Shown piece after piece: positions 1 to 11,949 of a stretch of DNA of 64,000 bases. The position numbers were made by a program, and so were the translations under genes. The stretch is from Chenopodium formosanum (taxonomy: Eukaryota > Streptophyta > Magnoliopsida > Caryophyllales > Amaranthaceae). Each line of letters starts with the position of its first letter. Positions within the stretch are counted from its first letter, which is position 1. The stretch is taken from positions 81,638,501-81,702,500 of the forward strand of contig CM044877.1 in the NCBI GenBank assembly GCA_024500155.1, in the 5' to 3' direction. The notes beneath the pieces were generated by a model. The model ran no database searches, was not told the origin of the DNA, and saw only the letters and a list, made by a program, of their open reading frames with translations.

Positions 1-1270
1 TACTGTTGCATATTGTTCACACATACCTTTCTGTAAAGCCATCTAGGAGACTCTGGAAGGGACAACATCAAGATCAGTTGCACTAATGCTGGTATAGCAG
101 CCACCCCCAACATCCATCTCCAAGTCCCCTTAACCTGATTATACACAGGACCGTGTGCACGTCTAAGTATGTCTGTAAGAATATAAATCACAGTATAACA
201 ATATCCACAAGAACTAAAAACTTTCCAAATACATACACGTAGAACATAAGATACATTACCCGAGTGAAACCAAGGTTGATGAGGTAAGATAAAAACTGGC
301 CTCCTGTGATGAGGAAACCATTAGTGCTAACAAGGGCACCTCGGATCCTGCTTGGGGAAGTCTCGGATATGTATAATGGCGAAGTCATGGAAGCCATTCC
401 AACTCCTAGGCCAACGAATATTCGTCCAAGTATGATCACCCATGGAGCAGGAGCAAGGGACATGATAACAGCACCAATGAAGAACAAAACATCAGCAATT
501 ATAATTGTTGGTCTCCTCCCTATCTTATCATTTAGCCACCCTCCGAGTCCTGCTCCAATGATTGCTCCTGCAACCGCCATTGACACAATGGTTTCCTACC
601 AAACAAATCATCCTCAAAATATCTCAAAACTTCATTTCATTGTTACGTTACACATCAAAGTTCTAATACTCAAAAGATGTCAATTGATAGAGCATTAATC
701 ACAGAGTACATGTTAGAACCTATCTGATGCAACATTCGTAAATAACACCTAAAGAATGCTATTAATATAAATTAAAGACAATAATTTTGGGTTTTAGTGA
801 GTAACAAACCTGCAACCATGTTTTTTGTTCCACTTCTTAAAAATCTTCCTTAATGTAAAGAAGAGCCCCAGATATAACACCTATACAATCAAATTAATCA
901 TCATTATTCACAACCAATCTTCTTCAAGCATAAATCTTTGACATAAATTTTATACATTTACACAATAACCACCACATTTAATACAAACCCCGCCTTAGAC
1001 TGACAAGCGTTACAGCCACAGACTGTGTAGTCTAAGGCGGGTTTGGTTCACATGTACGCAACCTTACCTCTAATCAATCAAAGCGAATGTAAATTGAGTA
1101 AAATTAATAAACAATAAGATTTAAAAAAGCAAACCTGTGTCATAACCAAAGAGAAGGCCTCCAATGCCAGCAGAAAGAGCAAGCCTCATAATATAAGGAG
1201 TTTTTCCAATTGTTCTAAAACATTCTGTAAACTCTGTTCTATCTGCCTTTACAATTCCACCTTCCACCAT
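1..1270 (-). pseudogene. Inositol transporter (INT2/INT4-like), left tandem copy, probably broken
   Basis: Major-facilitator inositol/proton symporter gene, cut by the window edge. Four minus-strand exons are visible: 1135-1270, 810-880, 260-595 and 27-134. The last two exons lie beyond position 1. All junctions are GT-AG, and exon lengths (136, 71, 336, 108) are identical to those of the neighbouring copy. Exon 1 encodes MVEGGIVKADRTEF and exon 4 ends SPRWLYRK, as expected for plant INT proteins. Exon 2 has TAA at 837-839, at codon 60, where the intact copy has ACA (Thr). Translation from the normal start would stop after 59 residues, within the first membrane segments. No other break is visible, so inactivation looks recent, or the stop could be an assembly error. 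A later Met in exon 3 could only give a protein without the first helix. Seen: the stop codon and exon conservation. Inferred: loss of function. Confidence 0.8.
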
Positions 1271-2382
1271 TTTATTTTGCAAATTTCTGTCTCTTTATTT
1301 TTAAGAAATCAAAATATTTCAGTATTTAAGAGAGTGAAAAGAAAAAGAGGAGTAAAAAAGGAGAGAAATTTGTGTAACTTTTTTTTTTTTCAATAAATTT
1401 TTGTCACAAGTAGTGCGAGTATTTCCTTGATTATACTAAATGACGTCGTTAGAAAAGTTGAAACTAATCAGAATACTCTGGAAGTCTGGATAAAGAAAGA
1501 TATGAAGAAGAAATTTCTTTTTTTGTTGAGGAAAAAAGAAATCAAAATTTAATTTAATTTGCTTGTTTGTTATTCATTGTTTGATGAACAATAAATTTCT
1601 TATAATCCGGGTGTAGAAAATCGGACTTGTAAAGTTTATCTTGGACTACATGAGAATTAAATTATGGATTATTCTAACAAATTACTACTCGATATGGATT
1701 AAGTATAAGACTAAAAGATTAAGGATTGATTAACTTGGTCATCGGTATATTATACGCTTTTGTAGTGATTAAAGGATAATTCTAAGCAGAGGATATTAGG
1801 ATTGGTATAATGTACATATTTATTACTTCTATTATTATGATCTATCAAATATTCTAATCCATTTCACAATGAGGTAAAAAAAGAATAAAATGAATATGTA
1901 TGGAAGGTAATAACATAAATAAGGAAAATTCTAAAAGCAAAGATCAAAAGATATTTTGCTATTATAAAGTTTACAAAGAAAGAAGCATTTTTTTTTATTT
2001 TTTTAAGGAGCAAAGGTTATATACTTGCATAGTTGCATGAGCATAAATCCAATTGCAATAATTATTGATTAGGTTCGCATATTAATGTTGACCATATTCT
2101 AATTTTAAACAAGAGACGGTACTTTTGACTTTAGAAAAAGAAAGCTTAATTTTAAGTGATTACAATCAATTTTCGAGGGAAAGATTATATATACAAACAT
2201 TAAAAAAAAAAATACACATTTGATGAAGAATTTGATTCTTCACGCAACCAAGCAAATATAACAACTTCGAAATTGCAAGTAAGCTATTCCATCAAGCTTG
2301 CGCTTTTGATGGCTAAGTAAGAATTTTCGAAATCATAATCGAACTATGGCTAGCATTGCTTATTTTACTTGGTCATGACTAA
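1271..2382. other. Spacer between tandem transporter copies, promoter of left copy
   Basis: This holds the upstream region of the left transporter copy (reading leftward) and the sequence 3' of the right copy. Positions about 1271-1960 are still recognisably similar to about 5618-6700 upstream of the right copy, including the shared words agtgcgagtatt and ttcacaatga. The promoter was therefore part of the duplication. No coding region, RNA gene or clear TATA box could be assigned. Confidence 0.6.
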
Positions 2383-5300
2383 TCAAGATTCACTACTTTT
2401 GTTCTCCTGCTTTTTCCCTTCACCTAGAAGCCTAGGCTTGAATCCCTTCTCTAGCATATGCTCCACCTCTTCAATGGGAAGCCCTTTCGTTTCAGGCACC
2501 AAGATGTAGATAAAAATGAGACTGATTATTGAGAAACCGGCGAATAAGAGGAAGGTTCCTGCTGATCCCAAGGCTTGGGTTAAGGTTAGGAATGTTTCAC
2601 TGACTATGAGATTAGCTGTCCAGTTAGCCACGGCAGCTATCCCTCCACCAATTCCTCTGTACCTCAGTGAGTATATTTCTGAGTTGACGATCCATGGTGC
2701 TGTTCCCATCCCCGGGGAGTAGGATATAATGTATGCTCCTAGGAGAATGACTGCCAAAAAACCAAATTTGCTAGGACAACCTTCTGTGAAGTACACTCTT
2801 TGCTCCTTTTGACATGCTGCTTTTAAGCCATCTGTTTTCGACACACATGCTCCTGGATGCAACTGATAATATATCGAAAAGAAGAAACAAAGAGCCAAAT
2901 TAATATGACTAGTACTTTGACAATAATTATGTTAAAAAGCAAAGACATTAAGAAGTTTTAGTAAGTTTACCTCATTTCCTTGGTTTGCACAGAAAGCACA
3001 ACCTGAAGTACGTTTTAAACAGGTCATACAGTTCCAAGATGCAGGATTTTTAGCAGCTGTATAAGCAGGACAAGTAGAGTTAACTCCAAAATTACTAGTT
3101 TCTGCAAAACTGATTTTAGGAGCATGCGCAGCAGCTTCATAGAAGACAATAGCTAAGGCAATAAGGCAAGTAATGATGCCAACCAAAGAGATGATCATAA
3201 GCCTCCTTCTCCCATGCCTGTCTACAAACATCATGCTTACAATCGACCCAACTGCATTGAGTCCGGAGGTGATTAAAGAAAGAGCCATTGCAGTGCTTTT
3301 CGAGGCAATCCCTGCAAACTGCACAATTGTGGGGCTGTAGTACATGATCGTATTGATACCCACAAATTGTTGAGCCACTTGAACAGTGATTCCAGCATAT
3401 AACCCTCTTCGGAAAACTTGGTTTCCCCAAGCATTCTGTATCTTGCTTAACATGTTGTTTCCACCTACTAATTCGTCTTCTGCCTTTTCAGAGTCAACTG
3501 ATGCTTTGAGTGCTTTAATTTCCACTTCCAATTCTTCCTCGGGATAGATCTTAGCTAAGATAGCTTCTGCCTCAGACACTTTGTCCTGATCCCAAAGAAA
3601 GGGAGAAAAATTTGTAAATTCCTTGGGAGTAAACAAAGCTTGAGAAGGTCTACATTGAATACATATATACACAACTTTCCCATAGAAAGTGTATGGATTT
3701 GGCGGCAAAATCTTTTATGACACGGTATTTTAATACTTAGTAAGTTGCAGAAAAACCAGATAACAGTTGACTGTTTTTTTGTAGAGGCAACTTTAAACAT
3801 CTGATAATATTTATGTAAAAGGTCTCAGGTCTCACATAAGACTTGCCGAAGTTAAAGTTGCACATAATTCACTCATACCTTTCTGTAAAGCCATCTAGGA
3901 GACTCCGGAAGGGACAACATTAGTACTAGTTGCACTAATGCTGGAATAGCAGCCACCCCCAGCATCCATCTCCAAGTCCCCTTAACCTGATTAACAATAC
4001 ACAGGACCGTTTACACGTCTAAGTTTGTTTGTAAGAATATAAATCACAGTATAACATTTTTCACAAGAAACTAAACTTAGCAAAATATATGTAGCACATA
4101 CAGATGCATTACCTGAGTGAAACCAAGGTTGACGAGGTATGATACAAACTGGCCTATTGTGATGAGCAAACCATTAGTGCTAACAAGGGCACCACGGATC
4201 CTGCTTGGGGAAGTCTCGGATATGTATAAAGGTGAAGTCATAGAAGCCATTCCGACTCCTAGGCCAACGAATATTCTTCCAAGAATGATCACCCATGGAG
4301 CAGGAGCAAGGGACATAATAACAGCACCAATGAAAAACAAAACATCAGCAATTATAATTGTTGGTCTCCTCCCTATCTTATCATTCAGCCACCCTCCTAG
4401 TCCTGCTCCAATGATTGCTCCTGCAACCGCCATTGACACGATGGTTTCCTACCAAACAAATCATCCACACGAAAATCTCAAAACTTCATAACAGTGTTAC
4501 TCTCTCTAAAGTTGTATAGCAGAGATTGTTTACTTAAAAGAGTAAATATTATCATTGTTTAGTCCTAATTAATTATGTTTACATTTGAGCATAAGACATC
4601 AAATTTCTACTACTCAAAACATTCTTTGAGTAAGTAATTTGATGGTCTACACTCTACAATTCAATCAAAAGAGTATTAACTACGTCGTACACTATCAGAT
4701 GTGTTATTTATACTCGTATTAGACATGTCAAACACGTTGGTCGTGTCCATTCTAAAATTTCACTCTAATGTGGTCAGATTTTGCTCAATTGAGCAGATTT
4801 ATAAAAGTCTAAGCAGGTTTGAATTGGGTTTACACCAATCAATTTCAAATTCAAATCGAGTCAATTTTAGACACGTTAAGTTGGAACCTGAAGCAACATA
4901 CGAAAATAACACCTAAATAATGCTAATTCATATTAATTTTCTTGTGAGATACATGTAATGCCATAGTCCAAACTTTGGTATCATCGAGATAAATTCTAAC
5001 CAACAATCACAACAATTAAAAACAAACCTGCAACCATGTTTTTTGTTCCACTTCTGTAAAATCTTCCTTAATGTAAAGAAGAGCCCCAGATATAACACCT
5101 ACACAATCAATTTAATCATCATTATTCACCACCAATCTTCTTCAAGCCTAAATCTTGACATAATTTTATACATTTATGCAATATAACCACCATACATAAC
5201 ATAAACCCCGCCTTAACACACCGCGTTACACACCATAAATTGTTATATACACCCGGGTGCACGGTGCACCAAGGGTATTCTTTGCTCATTTCGGTGATTA

Positions 5301-5617
5301 TTGCTCATTTTATCATCAAATATGCAAACAAACACCCTTGGGTGTACTGTACACCCGGGTGTATATAACAAGCTCTCTCCTAAGACGGGTTTGGTTCACA
5401 TGTACGCAACCTTATCTCTAATCAATCAAATTAAATGGAAATTGAGTAAAATTACAAAACAAGAAGATTAAAAAAGCAAACCTGTGTCATAACCAAAGAG
5501 AAGGCCTCCAATGCCAGCAGAAAGAGCAAGCCTCATAATATAAGGAGTTTTTCCAATTGTTCTGAAACATTCTGTAAACTCTGTTCTATCCGCCTTCACA
5601 ATTCCACCTTCCACCAT
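2383..5617 (-). CDS. Inositol transporter (INT2/INT4-like), intact tandem copy
   Basis: Plasma-membrane-type inositol/H+ symporter of the major facilitator superfamily. Six minus-strand exons: 5482-5617, 5028-5098, 4113-4448, 3879-3986, 2971-3585 and 2383-2862. Together they give 1746 nt, in frame from ATG to TGA (581 aa), close to the 582 aa I recall for Arabidopsis INT4. Family marks include LSAGIGGLLFGYDTG in helix 1, INDKIGRRPT-like loop 2-3 (here LNDKIGRRPT), SPRWLYRK, VQVAQQFVGINTIMYYSP, DRHGRRRLMI, and VPETKGLPIEEVE near the C-terminus. A cysteine-rich extracellular loop spans the exon 5/6 junction (CMTC, CAFC, GACV, GCPSKFGF). Such PSI-like loops occur in INT2-4 and not in tonoplast INT1, so an INT2/INT4-type role is favoured. 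Intron 1 carries a palindromic MITE that the left copy lacks. Assignment to INT2 versus INT4 needs a phylogeny. Confidence 0.93.
5240..5371. mobile_element. Palindromic MITE in intron 1 of the intact transporter
   Basis: An inverted-repeat element of about 132 bp. The left end reads ttgttatatacacccgggtg and the right end is its near-perfect reverse complement. The arms continue for about 36 bp, to aagggt/accctt. The homologous intron of the left transporter copy has no such insertion. The same terminal sequence recurs once at 60192-60211 without a visible partner. No transposase is encoded, and the superfamily is not clear. Confidence 0.75.
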
Positions 5618-8600
5618 TTTTTAGCAAATTTCTGTCTTTTTTTGTTTAAAGAAATCAAAACATTCAAGATTGTATTTAAGAGAGTGAAAGAGAAAAAAAA
5701 AAAAAAAGAGAAATTTATGAAACAATCACATGTAGTGCGAGTATTTTCTTTAATGATTCGCAGTCAAAGTAAATAATATAATAATACGTCGTTTGAAAGT
5801 TGAAACCAATCAGAACAATCTGGATAAAGAAAGAAATTAAATTTATCTACCCTTTATTTGTTTGTTTGTTATACTTTGTTTGATTAGCAATTAATTAATT
5901 TCTTATAATACGAGTGATTAGGTGTAGAATTAACGATTTAATCTTGTAAAGTTGAACTCTTACTCCATCTAGGACTATTAGAAGATCAAATTATGGATTA
6001 TATTATCATAAATTACTCACTGATTGAGTATCATATTAAAAGATGGGTAATGCTATATGTAGCCCTAAGGGCTATGCATAAGCATTAAATATACTCTTGG
6101 AAATTGTATAAAACTAGGAATTTATGATAAAAACACGCGTAAATCAGTGTAATTAGTGTTTATATTTTCATGATTTCTTAACTTTTTACGATTTTCAAGT
6201 GTAAATTTAATGCTTATATGTAGCCCTAAGGGCTATGTATATCATTTTCCTTAAAAGATTGCCTCTTGAAGAAATTATTGTTTGGTCTAAGATGAGAATC
6301 AACGTTAGTATAGTCCATATACAATTGGATTGAGTAATGGACACTATTTATGTGTGTTTGTTCAAATTGATTCAAAGTCTAAACAAGTTGAGTTTTAATT
6401 GAGCTCTGTTTTCTTCCTTTAATTATAACTTAATATGACTTTTGTTGACGTTTGTTATTATACATGATGTTACGACACAAAAGAGGAGAAATATCTTTTC
6501 AATCATTGTTTACTGTTTAGTACATCAAATTTATAAGACGTGTTAATAATATGGAGTGTATCATAATGGTAAATTTGTTAAGAAAAAACACACAACTCAT
6601 ACTCTGTAATAAAACGAACTATTAAATTCATTTCACAATGATGCAAATAAGGAATACAATAAACATGTATGGAATGTAAATTGTCATAGCTTAGATAAAG
6701 ACGTCAAAAATACAAATTTTCTAATGGAAAAAGTTTTAGAAATGAACCTCAAAGTTGTAACACGGCTTCTTTATTTATTACTCGACAAAGTTGTACACAT
6801 TCAATGAGTAAAGATGGACCAATGTATATTTAAAAAATATAAGCGCTATAATGTAATAAAGGTAAAAAAAAAAAAAAAAATTATGTGTAGATTTATGTGA
6901 TTCAATTTGGTATATTTATTTTGAAATTGTGGATAAGGATTATAACTCTCATCCTAAATTCAATACATTGCATTACATTATCAAATTGGATAAGTTAAAG
7001 AATTTTGCTAAAAAGGTTGAAATTCCCAATTAAGCACTTTGGAATGTACCTATTCCGATAATAACATACTCCATATATGGTTGTGGTGTCATAAGTTGGC
7101 ATTGTTCATCGTAATTCCCAAAGCTAGTAACTGAATAAAATGAGTTGCCATGCGATAAATAGCTAATTGGCCATTGCATATGCCGTAGAATATACAAAAG
7201 AAGATAAGATAAAATATAGCAAATTTTGTTTCATATAACCAAAGATTACCCCGTTCAATGCAATGACGGTTAGCGTTGGTTATAAACTTATGCAAGTGAT
7301 AATGGTTGAAATTACGAAAAAAAAAAAAAAAAAAAAAAAATCGAGGTTGCTCAAAATATCCTAAACCCTATTTGATAAGAACTCTATTTTAATATTAATA
7401 AATAATTAAATACATATATATATCACGCATCTTTAAATGAAAAGTAAGAAGATAAATAAGAATATATAGATAATAGATTGAGGGTGTATGAAATGAAAGG
7501 AAAGCTTCCTTATCCTTAAGTAAGTTTGATCATCGTTAGCTTATTAAAATTCTAGGGTTATAAGGAATATGAGAAAACTCATACGTTATTTGACATTTAA
7601 GGTACATACATATCATTAAAATCCAGAACGAATCAATTGTAAATCTACTCTTATAATTTTTGTGAGATGACTCACAATCGTACAAACTTCAATACTCCAT
7701 ACTTCCATACCAAAATTTAAATTACTAATCTATATGATTATTGTTTTTTACAAAAATTTAGGTTTAAAGGTTAATATATAATTATATATACACAAACATA
7801 ATCCGAGCGTAGTTTGAAATCTAAGTTACATACACATACATAGTAAAATCAGAAAACTAAAAGGCATACGATCCATTACTAAAAGTCCACTCTGATGAAT
7901 CTTATGAGGAGACTCAGAAGCCTACAAACTTCATTACTCCACACCAAAGACTATGTAGTCCACGTTATTGTCAAAAATGACTAATGGTCTATGATAACAT
8001 GCATATGTTGATGGCAATTGTACCTACTGCTATTAATATTTAGTCAATTCAAGCAAGTGACTCATTTATCCTTAGCTAGACTTTTCTATATTAATAGAAA
8101 AGTATTAAGACAGTAAAATTATTAATTCTTGACTCTTCCATTGGTAAATTTAGAATATTCAATTAAATCAATTTAAGTTGTCTTTCATCACTGTATTTCT
8201 ATAATATATGTTGCGCAAATTGTATTTTATTTACCTTCGTTATCTTAGTTGACACGTATATTCCTTTTTAAAAGTTTTTTTAGTTGATATATTTTCTTGG
8301 TAAGTTTTATACTTGTTTTTTTAGCGCACCTCACTTACTTTATCATTTTAAATAGTGTGAGGTAATAAAAAGTTTGTCAAATTGAAATAAAAAAAGTAAA
8401 AGTGAATCAAACTTCGTTGAATACCAAAAGACAAAATGGATATGATAAAACAATTATTCTACATATCCATCTTTTGTTTGTATTTGTGACCGTGCTTATA
8501 CCCGATCATGTGCAACCTAGGATAGTATATATATTAAAGAATATCTTGTTCAGCCTACCATGTAAAGTTGTAAGTAACATGTGAAAATAAAGATTTTAGA

Positions 8601-9294
8601 AAAATATTTAGTTTAGGAAATAAATCTTATCAACAGAATACAAAATTGTAACTTACAAAAATTTTATGAGAAAGTCCTTGAAGATTTCAAACTCAGAGTT
8701 GTTATGTTGTGTGATTAGTGGTGCCTTAGAAGGGAATTATTCCACCACCATCTGTGTGATCAATGTCTCTCTACTCCAATAATAAAACTATATATCTACA
8801 CAAACAATCCGTTACAATAAAATTTGAAAACTAAAAACCACTCAAGAACTCACAAGAATATTTTTGTAGAAAAATCCAAATAATTCTTACATTAACTAAT
8901 GAGTTGTGTTATATAAATACTCAATTTGGTGGGAAATATGAATACCAAAATTGACTTAAATTACGGATATAAACTCCCAAAAAAAAGTTAAAAATCAATA
9001 AAAGTTAATTTTAGATGAGTGAAATAGTCCATACTTTTGTTTACAAGAGTAAAAAAAAAAGAAAAAGACTCGACTAGTAAAGTTAAAGAAAGTAAATTTG
9101 TGTGTCTAAGCTGTCTTAATTTACGTTCCCAAAAAAATTGGGTTATTAGCCAACACTGTAACAACTACCTAGTGACTGTTAAAAAAGGAAACAATTTAGA
9201 AAAACGAAATTATGACCACATATTTTTCGTCATAAATAAAATTAAAAATGAAATATGACACTTCACTTTACTTAATTGGCAACTACAACCAATT
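5618..9294. other. Gene-poor AT-rich region upstream of the transporter
   Basis: About 5618-6700 is the duplicated promoter and upstream region of the intact transporter. Beyond that the sequence is AT-rich, with poly(A/T) runs (for example 6866-6882 and 7315-7340), one MITE (listed separately) and only short random reading frames. I see no gene or RNA gene here. Confidence 0.6.
6049..6246. mobile_element. MITE with 42-bp terminal inverted repeats
   Basis: The left arm (6049-6090) and right arm (6205-6246) are inverted repeats with about 35 of 42 positions matching. Each arm contains the internal palindrome tagccctaagggcta. The centre is AT-rich and noncoding. It sits upstream of the intact transporter and has no counterpart upstream of the left copy, so it probably inserted after the tandem duplication. 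The superfamily is not assigned because no target duplication is obvious. Confidence 0.7.
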
Positions 9295-9921
9295 AAACTA
9301 TGGAGTATTTTCAAATTTGATACAAAAAAAAACCCTAGCCTCCTTTTCTCTCTTCTCTCTCCTAAACCTAGTCTCCATTGTTAATTTTAAGGGGCTTCCC
9401 GGATTTCACCGGTGGAAAGCCCCAATCTTTATTTTCTTTTAAACTTTTTAATTTGTTTTAGGTCACAATAATGTCTCCCTCGAAAGAAAGGATTTATCTC
9501 CTTCGAAAGACAAGGTTTTTTCGATCTTCGAAAGAAAAGGTTTTTCGTTTTCCTTCGAAAGACAAGGTTTTATTTGTGCTTAATTTGGTCTCCGGTTGTG
9601 CGGGGCTACTATTGATTGTGGCTCGGATTCGGTTTACGGAATCAACACAAGAATTTACTTTCTCACAAAATTGCGAAGCGACGACGGATCCACTCAAAAA
9701 GTTGTATGAGACAACGAATCGAGAATATGCCGAATTGTTATATTTATGTATTTGGATTCTTAGCCCTTCCCCGATTAATTCTTGTTTGATTTTGTTAAAT
9801 TCGTTTTCATTATCATTCATTGTCAATTGTAGATGTCGTATGACTTACATTAATGAAATTTAGTGTCCTTTTAGGACTTTTTTCAAAAAAAAAAAAAAAA
9901 AAAAAACTATGGAGTATTTTC
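9295..9921 (+). mobile_element. Poly(A)-tailed non-LTR retro-insertion with 18-bp target-site duplication
   Basis: The 18-bp direct repeat aaactatggagtattttc occurs at 9295-9312 and 9904-9921. Between them lies a segment of about 590 bp ending in a long A run (about 9886-9906), the signature of LINE-machinery retroposition. The insert starts with a C/T-rich leader (aaaaccctagcctcc) and holds a hairpin at 9391-9424 (ggggctt/aagcccc). It also has three to four tandem units of about 26 bp (ccttcgaaagacaaggtttt) at about 9479-9570, and ends just after the small hairpin gtccttttaggac. A 130-codon frame (9471-9863) runs inside it, but it matches nothing I recognise and lacks reverse transcriptase motifs. 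It could be a SINE-like element, a non-autonomous LINE derivative or a retrocopied transcript. Confidence 0.8.
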
Positions 9922-10685
9922 TATATATATTTAGATTCACTCTTCACCTTTTGTTTCAAAACTAAACTCCCTCTTTTTCCTCTTTTTTGCATTTTTTGAT
10001 CCGTTTTATTTTCAACAACTTTTCACAATATATTTTTCGTCATAAATAAAATTAAAAAATAAAAACATAAGATCGAAGAAGAAGAAGATTTTTTTTTTTT
10101 TCATTACTTTCAAAGAAGGCTGGCGTTTTCTTTGGTAAGTTTATCTGTAATCTTAATACTTTATGATCTAGTAGTAGAAGTTATGCATATACTCTTAATG
10201 CGTCAAGTATATATTATATGGTCTTTCCGTGTTTGTATATGGTCGTATGGATTTATTTACACTCTATGAATAGTTCAATCGAGTTTAAACCTACACACTT
10301 AAAACATGTGCATACACGGGTTTATTATAATGAGTAATGAATTAATGATGTACGAGTGTATATGTTTTTTTTCTTTTAATAATTATTTTGGTTAAAGATA
10401 TAGAGATGGTGAAATAATTGGTACTCATAACATTTTTTATATTTCGTCTCTCTTGGTTTCATAAGGTGAAGGAAAATTAAATCCTAAATTTCCAATACAG
10501 TCATTTGTTTATAAGATAATCAAATAATTCATTTTTTCCAAAAATAATTTCTGTTTCAAGCATTTTCCCATGATTCTTCTTAAAAAGGTGAAATTTGTGG
10601 TGGTCTTTTAATACGAGGGACTATAATGTCTTTATGGTTATTCAATAGTTTTCATATGACTTTAAAAAAAAAAAAAAAGGAAAAA

Positions 10686-10806
10686 GTTTTCATATGACAA
10701 GCAATGTTTATTAACATAATTAGTTTTCATTCATATGACAAGCAATGTTAATTAACACAATTAGTTTTCAATCATGTGACAAAGCAATACTAATTAACAC
10801 AATTTT
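10686..10806. repeat. Imperfect tandem repeat, about 42-bp unit, three copies
   Basis: Three consecutive units share the pattern agttttcat-n-atgacaagcaatg...ttaacacaatt, with a few substitutions. A partial extra unit (ttttcatatgac) lies just upstream at about 10650. Noncoding. Confidence 0.7.
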
Positions 10807-10961
10807 GTTAACTTAAAATAATTTCTTTCTTTTTTAATTAAAAATTATTTATACTATAACTCAGTTACATCTAGTACTTTTACAAAATATCCCTCAACTA
10901 AACACAGATTCTTAGGAATCATAGTTTTACTAGAATCGATCTGTTTAAAAAGGAGTAATTA

Positions 10962-11083
10962 GAGTCTGTTCTCATTGACTGAACTCGGCTGAACTGAACT
11001 GAACTGAAATGAATATTTTATAAGAGAAGGAAATTAGGAGTTGAACTGAACTGAACTGAATTTCAATGTATGAGAACATACCC
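10962..11083. mobile_element. Tourist-like (PIF/Harbinger type) MITE, copy 1
   Basis: A 122-bp element flanked by TTA on both sides (10959-10961 and 11084-11086). The ends are gagtctgttctcat and, in reverse complement, gggtatgttctcat. The interior contains ctgaa pentamer runs and ggaaattaggag. A second copy of the same family lies at 37959-38095, also flanked by TTA. A 3-bp TTA duplication with GGG-starting ends is typical of PIF/Harbinger MITEs. Confidence 0.8.
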
Positions 11084-11949
11084 TTAGTTAGTTATATAGT
11101 CTTATAGATAGATAAAACAAGAGTGACATAAAATTCTCGGAAAAGTTGCATAAAAATTTAATAACTCAAAGAGTTACAAAAATGATTCTTAAATTTAAGA
11201 ATAAGGTAAAAACTTGTTCGATTTAACCAAATGATTTTGATTATCTTTACGTTGATGCGTTTACAAATTACGACATAGTTATCACTCACAAGTAGCTCAT
11301 TTGCAACTAGAAAAATATAATAAAAATTGTAACAGAGATGGGAGAAAGTAAGAAATTACTTTTTTTAATTTTTTTTTTTATTTTTGGGTAAAGTCTTGTT
11401 ATCTTTAACTTCAAAATTCAAATACAAGATAAGGTTGGCAAATATAGCAATAAATTTAGGGTTACAAAAAACCGGATTAGAGTTACCCCTTAATTTTGCC
11501 ATGAAAAGTGGGGAAAATATTATTATTTTTTTTTAAAAAAAAGTGGCCATATATCAACTTAATTAAAGATGTGAACAGATTATAGGAAGTTTGTTTTAGA
11601 GTGATACTCTACTTTGTGTTTTTGGTTTGATTATACTATAGTAATAACACAAATTAAATTCTAAAAAGTAAAAACATATACAATTTTTCTCTTATTGTTA
11701 GCTTCGACTTTATCAATTTCGTTTTAAATCAAAATCCACATACACACAACACACTTACTATTTGCATTGGCATTAATAACTAACTATTAAGACACTATTG
11801 GAGAGTATGTAAAGATGGGGTAATAAGTACAAATCAAGTGAGAAGTCTAAAACATTACTCGTAATAAAATACTAACGGGTAAGTTGTGATGAGTTAAATG
11901 TGGTAAAAAAAAAAAAGAAAAAAAAAGAGATATAGCACATCTATACTAA

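Noticed and set aside
306..698. 130-codon open frame on the plus strand over the transporter exon
   Set aside because: It is the antisense shadow of inositol transporter exon 3; a similar shadow appears over the second copy at 4117-4491.
9471..9863. 130-codon frame inside the retro-insertion as a real gene
   Set aside because: No recognisable domain and it lies wholly within the mobile insert, where tandem repeats keep the frame open.
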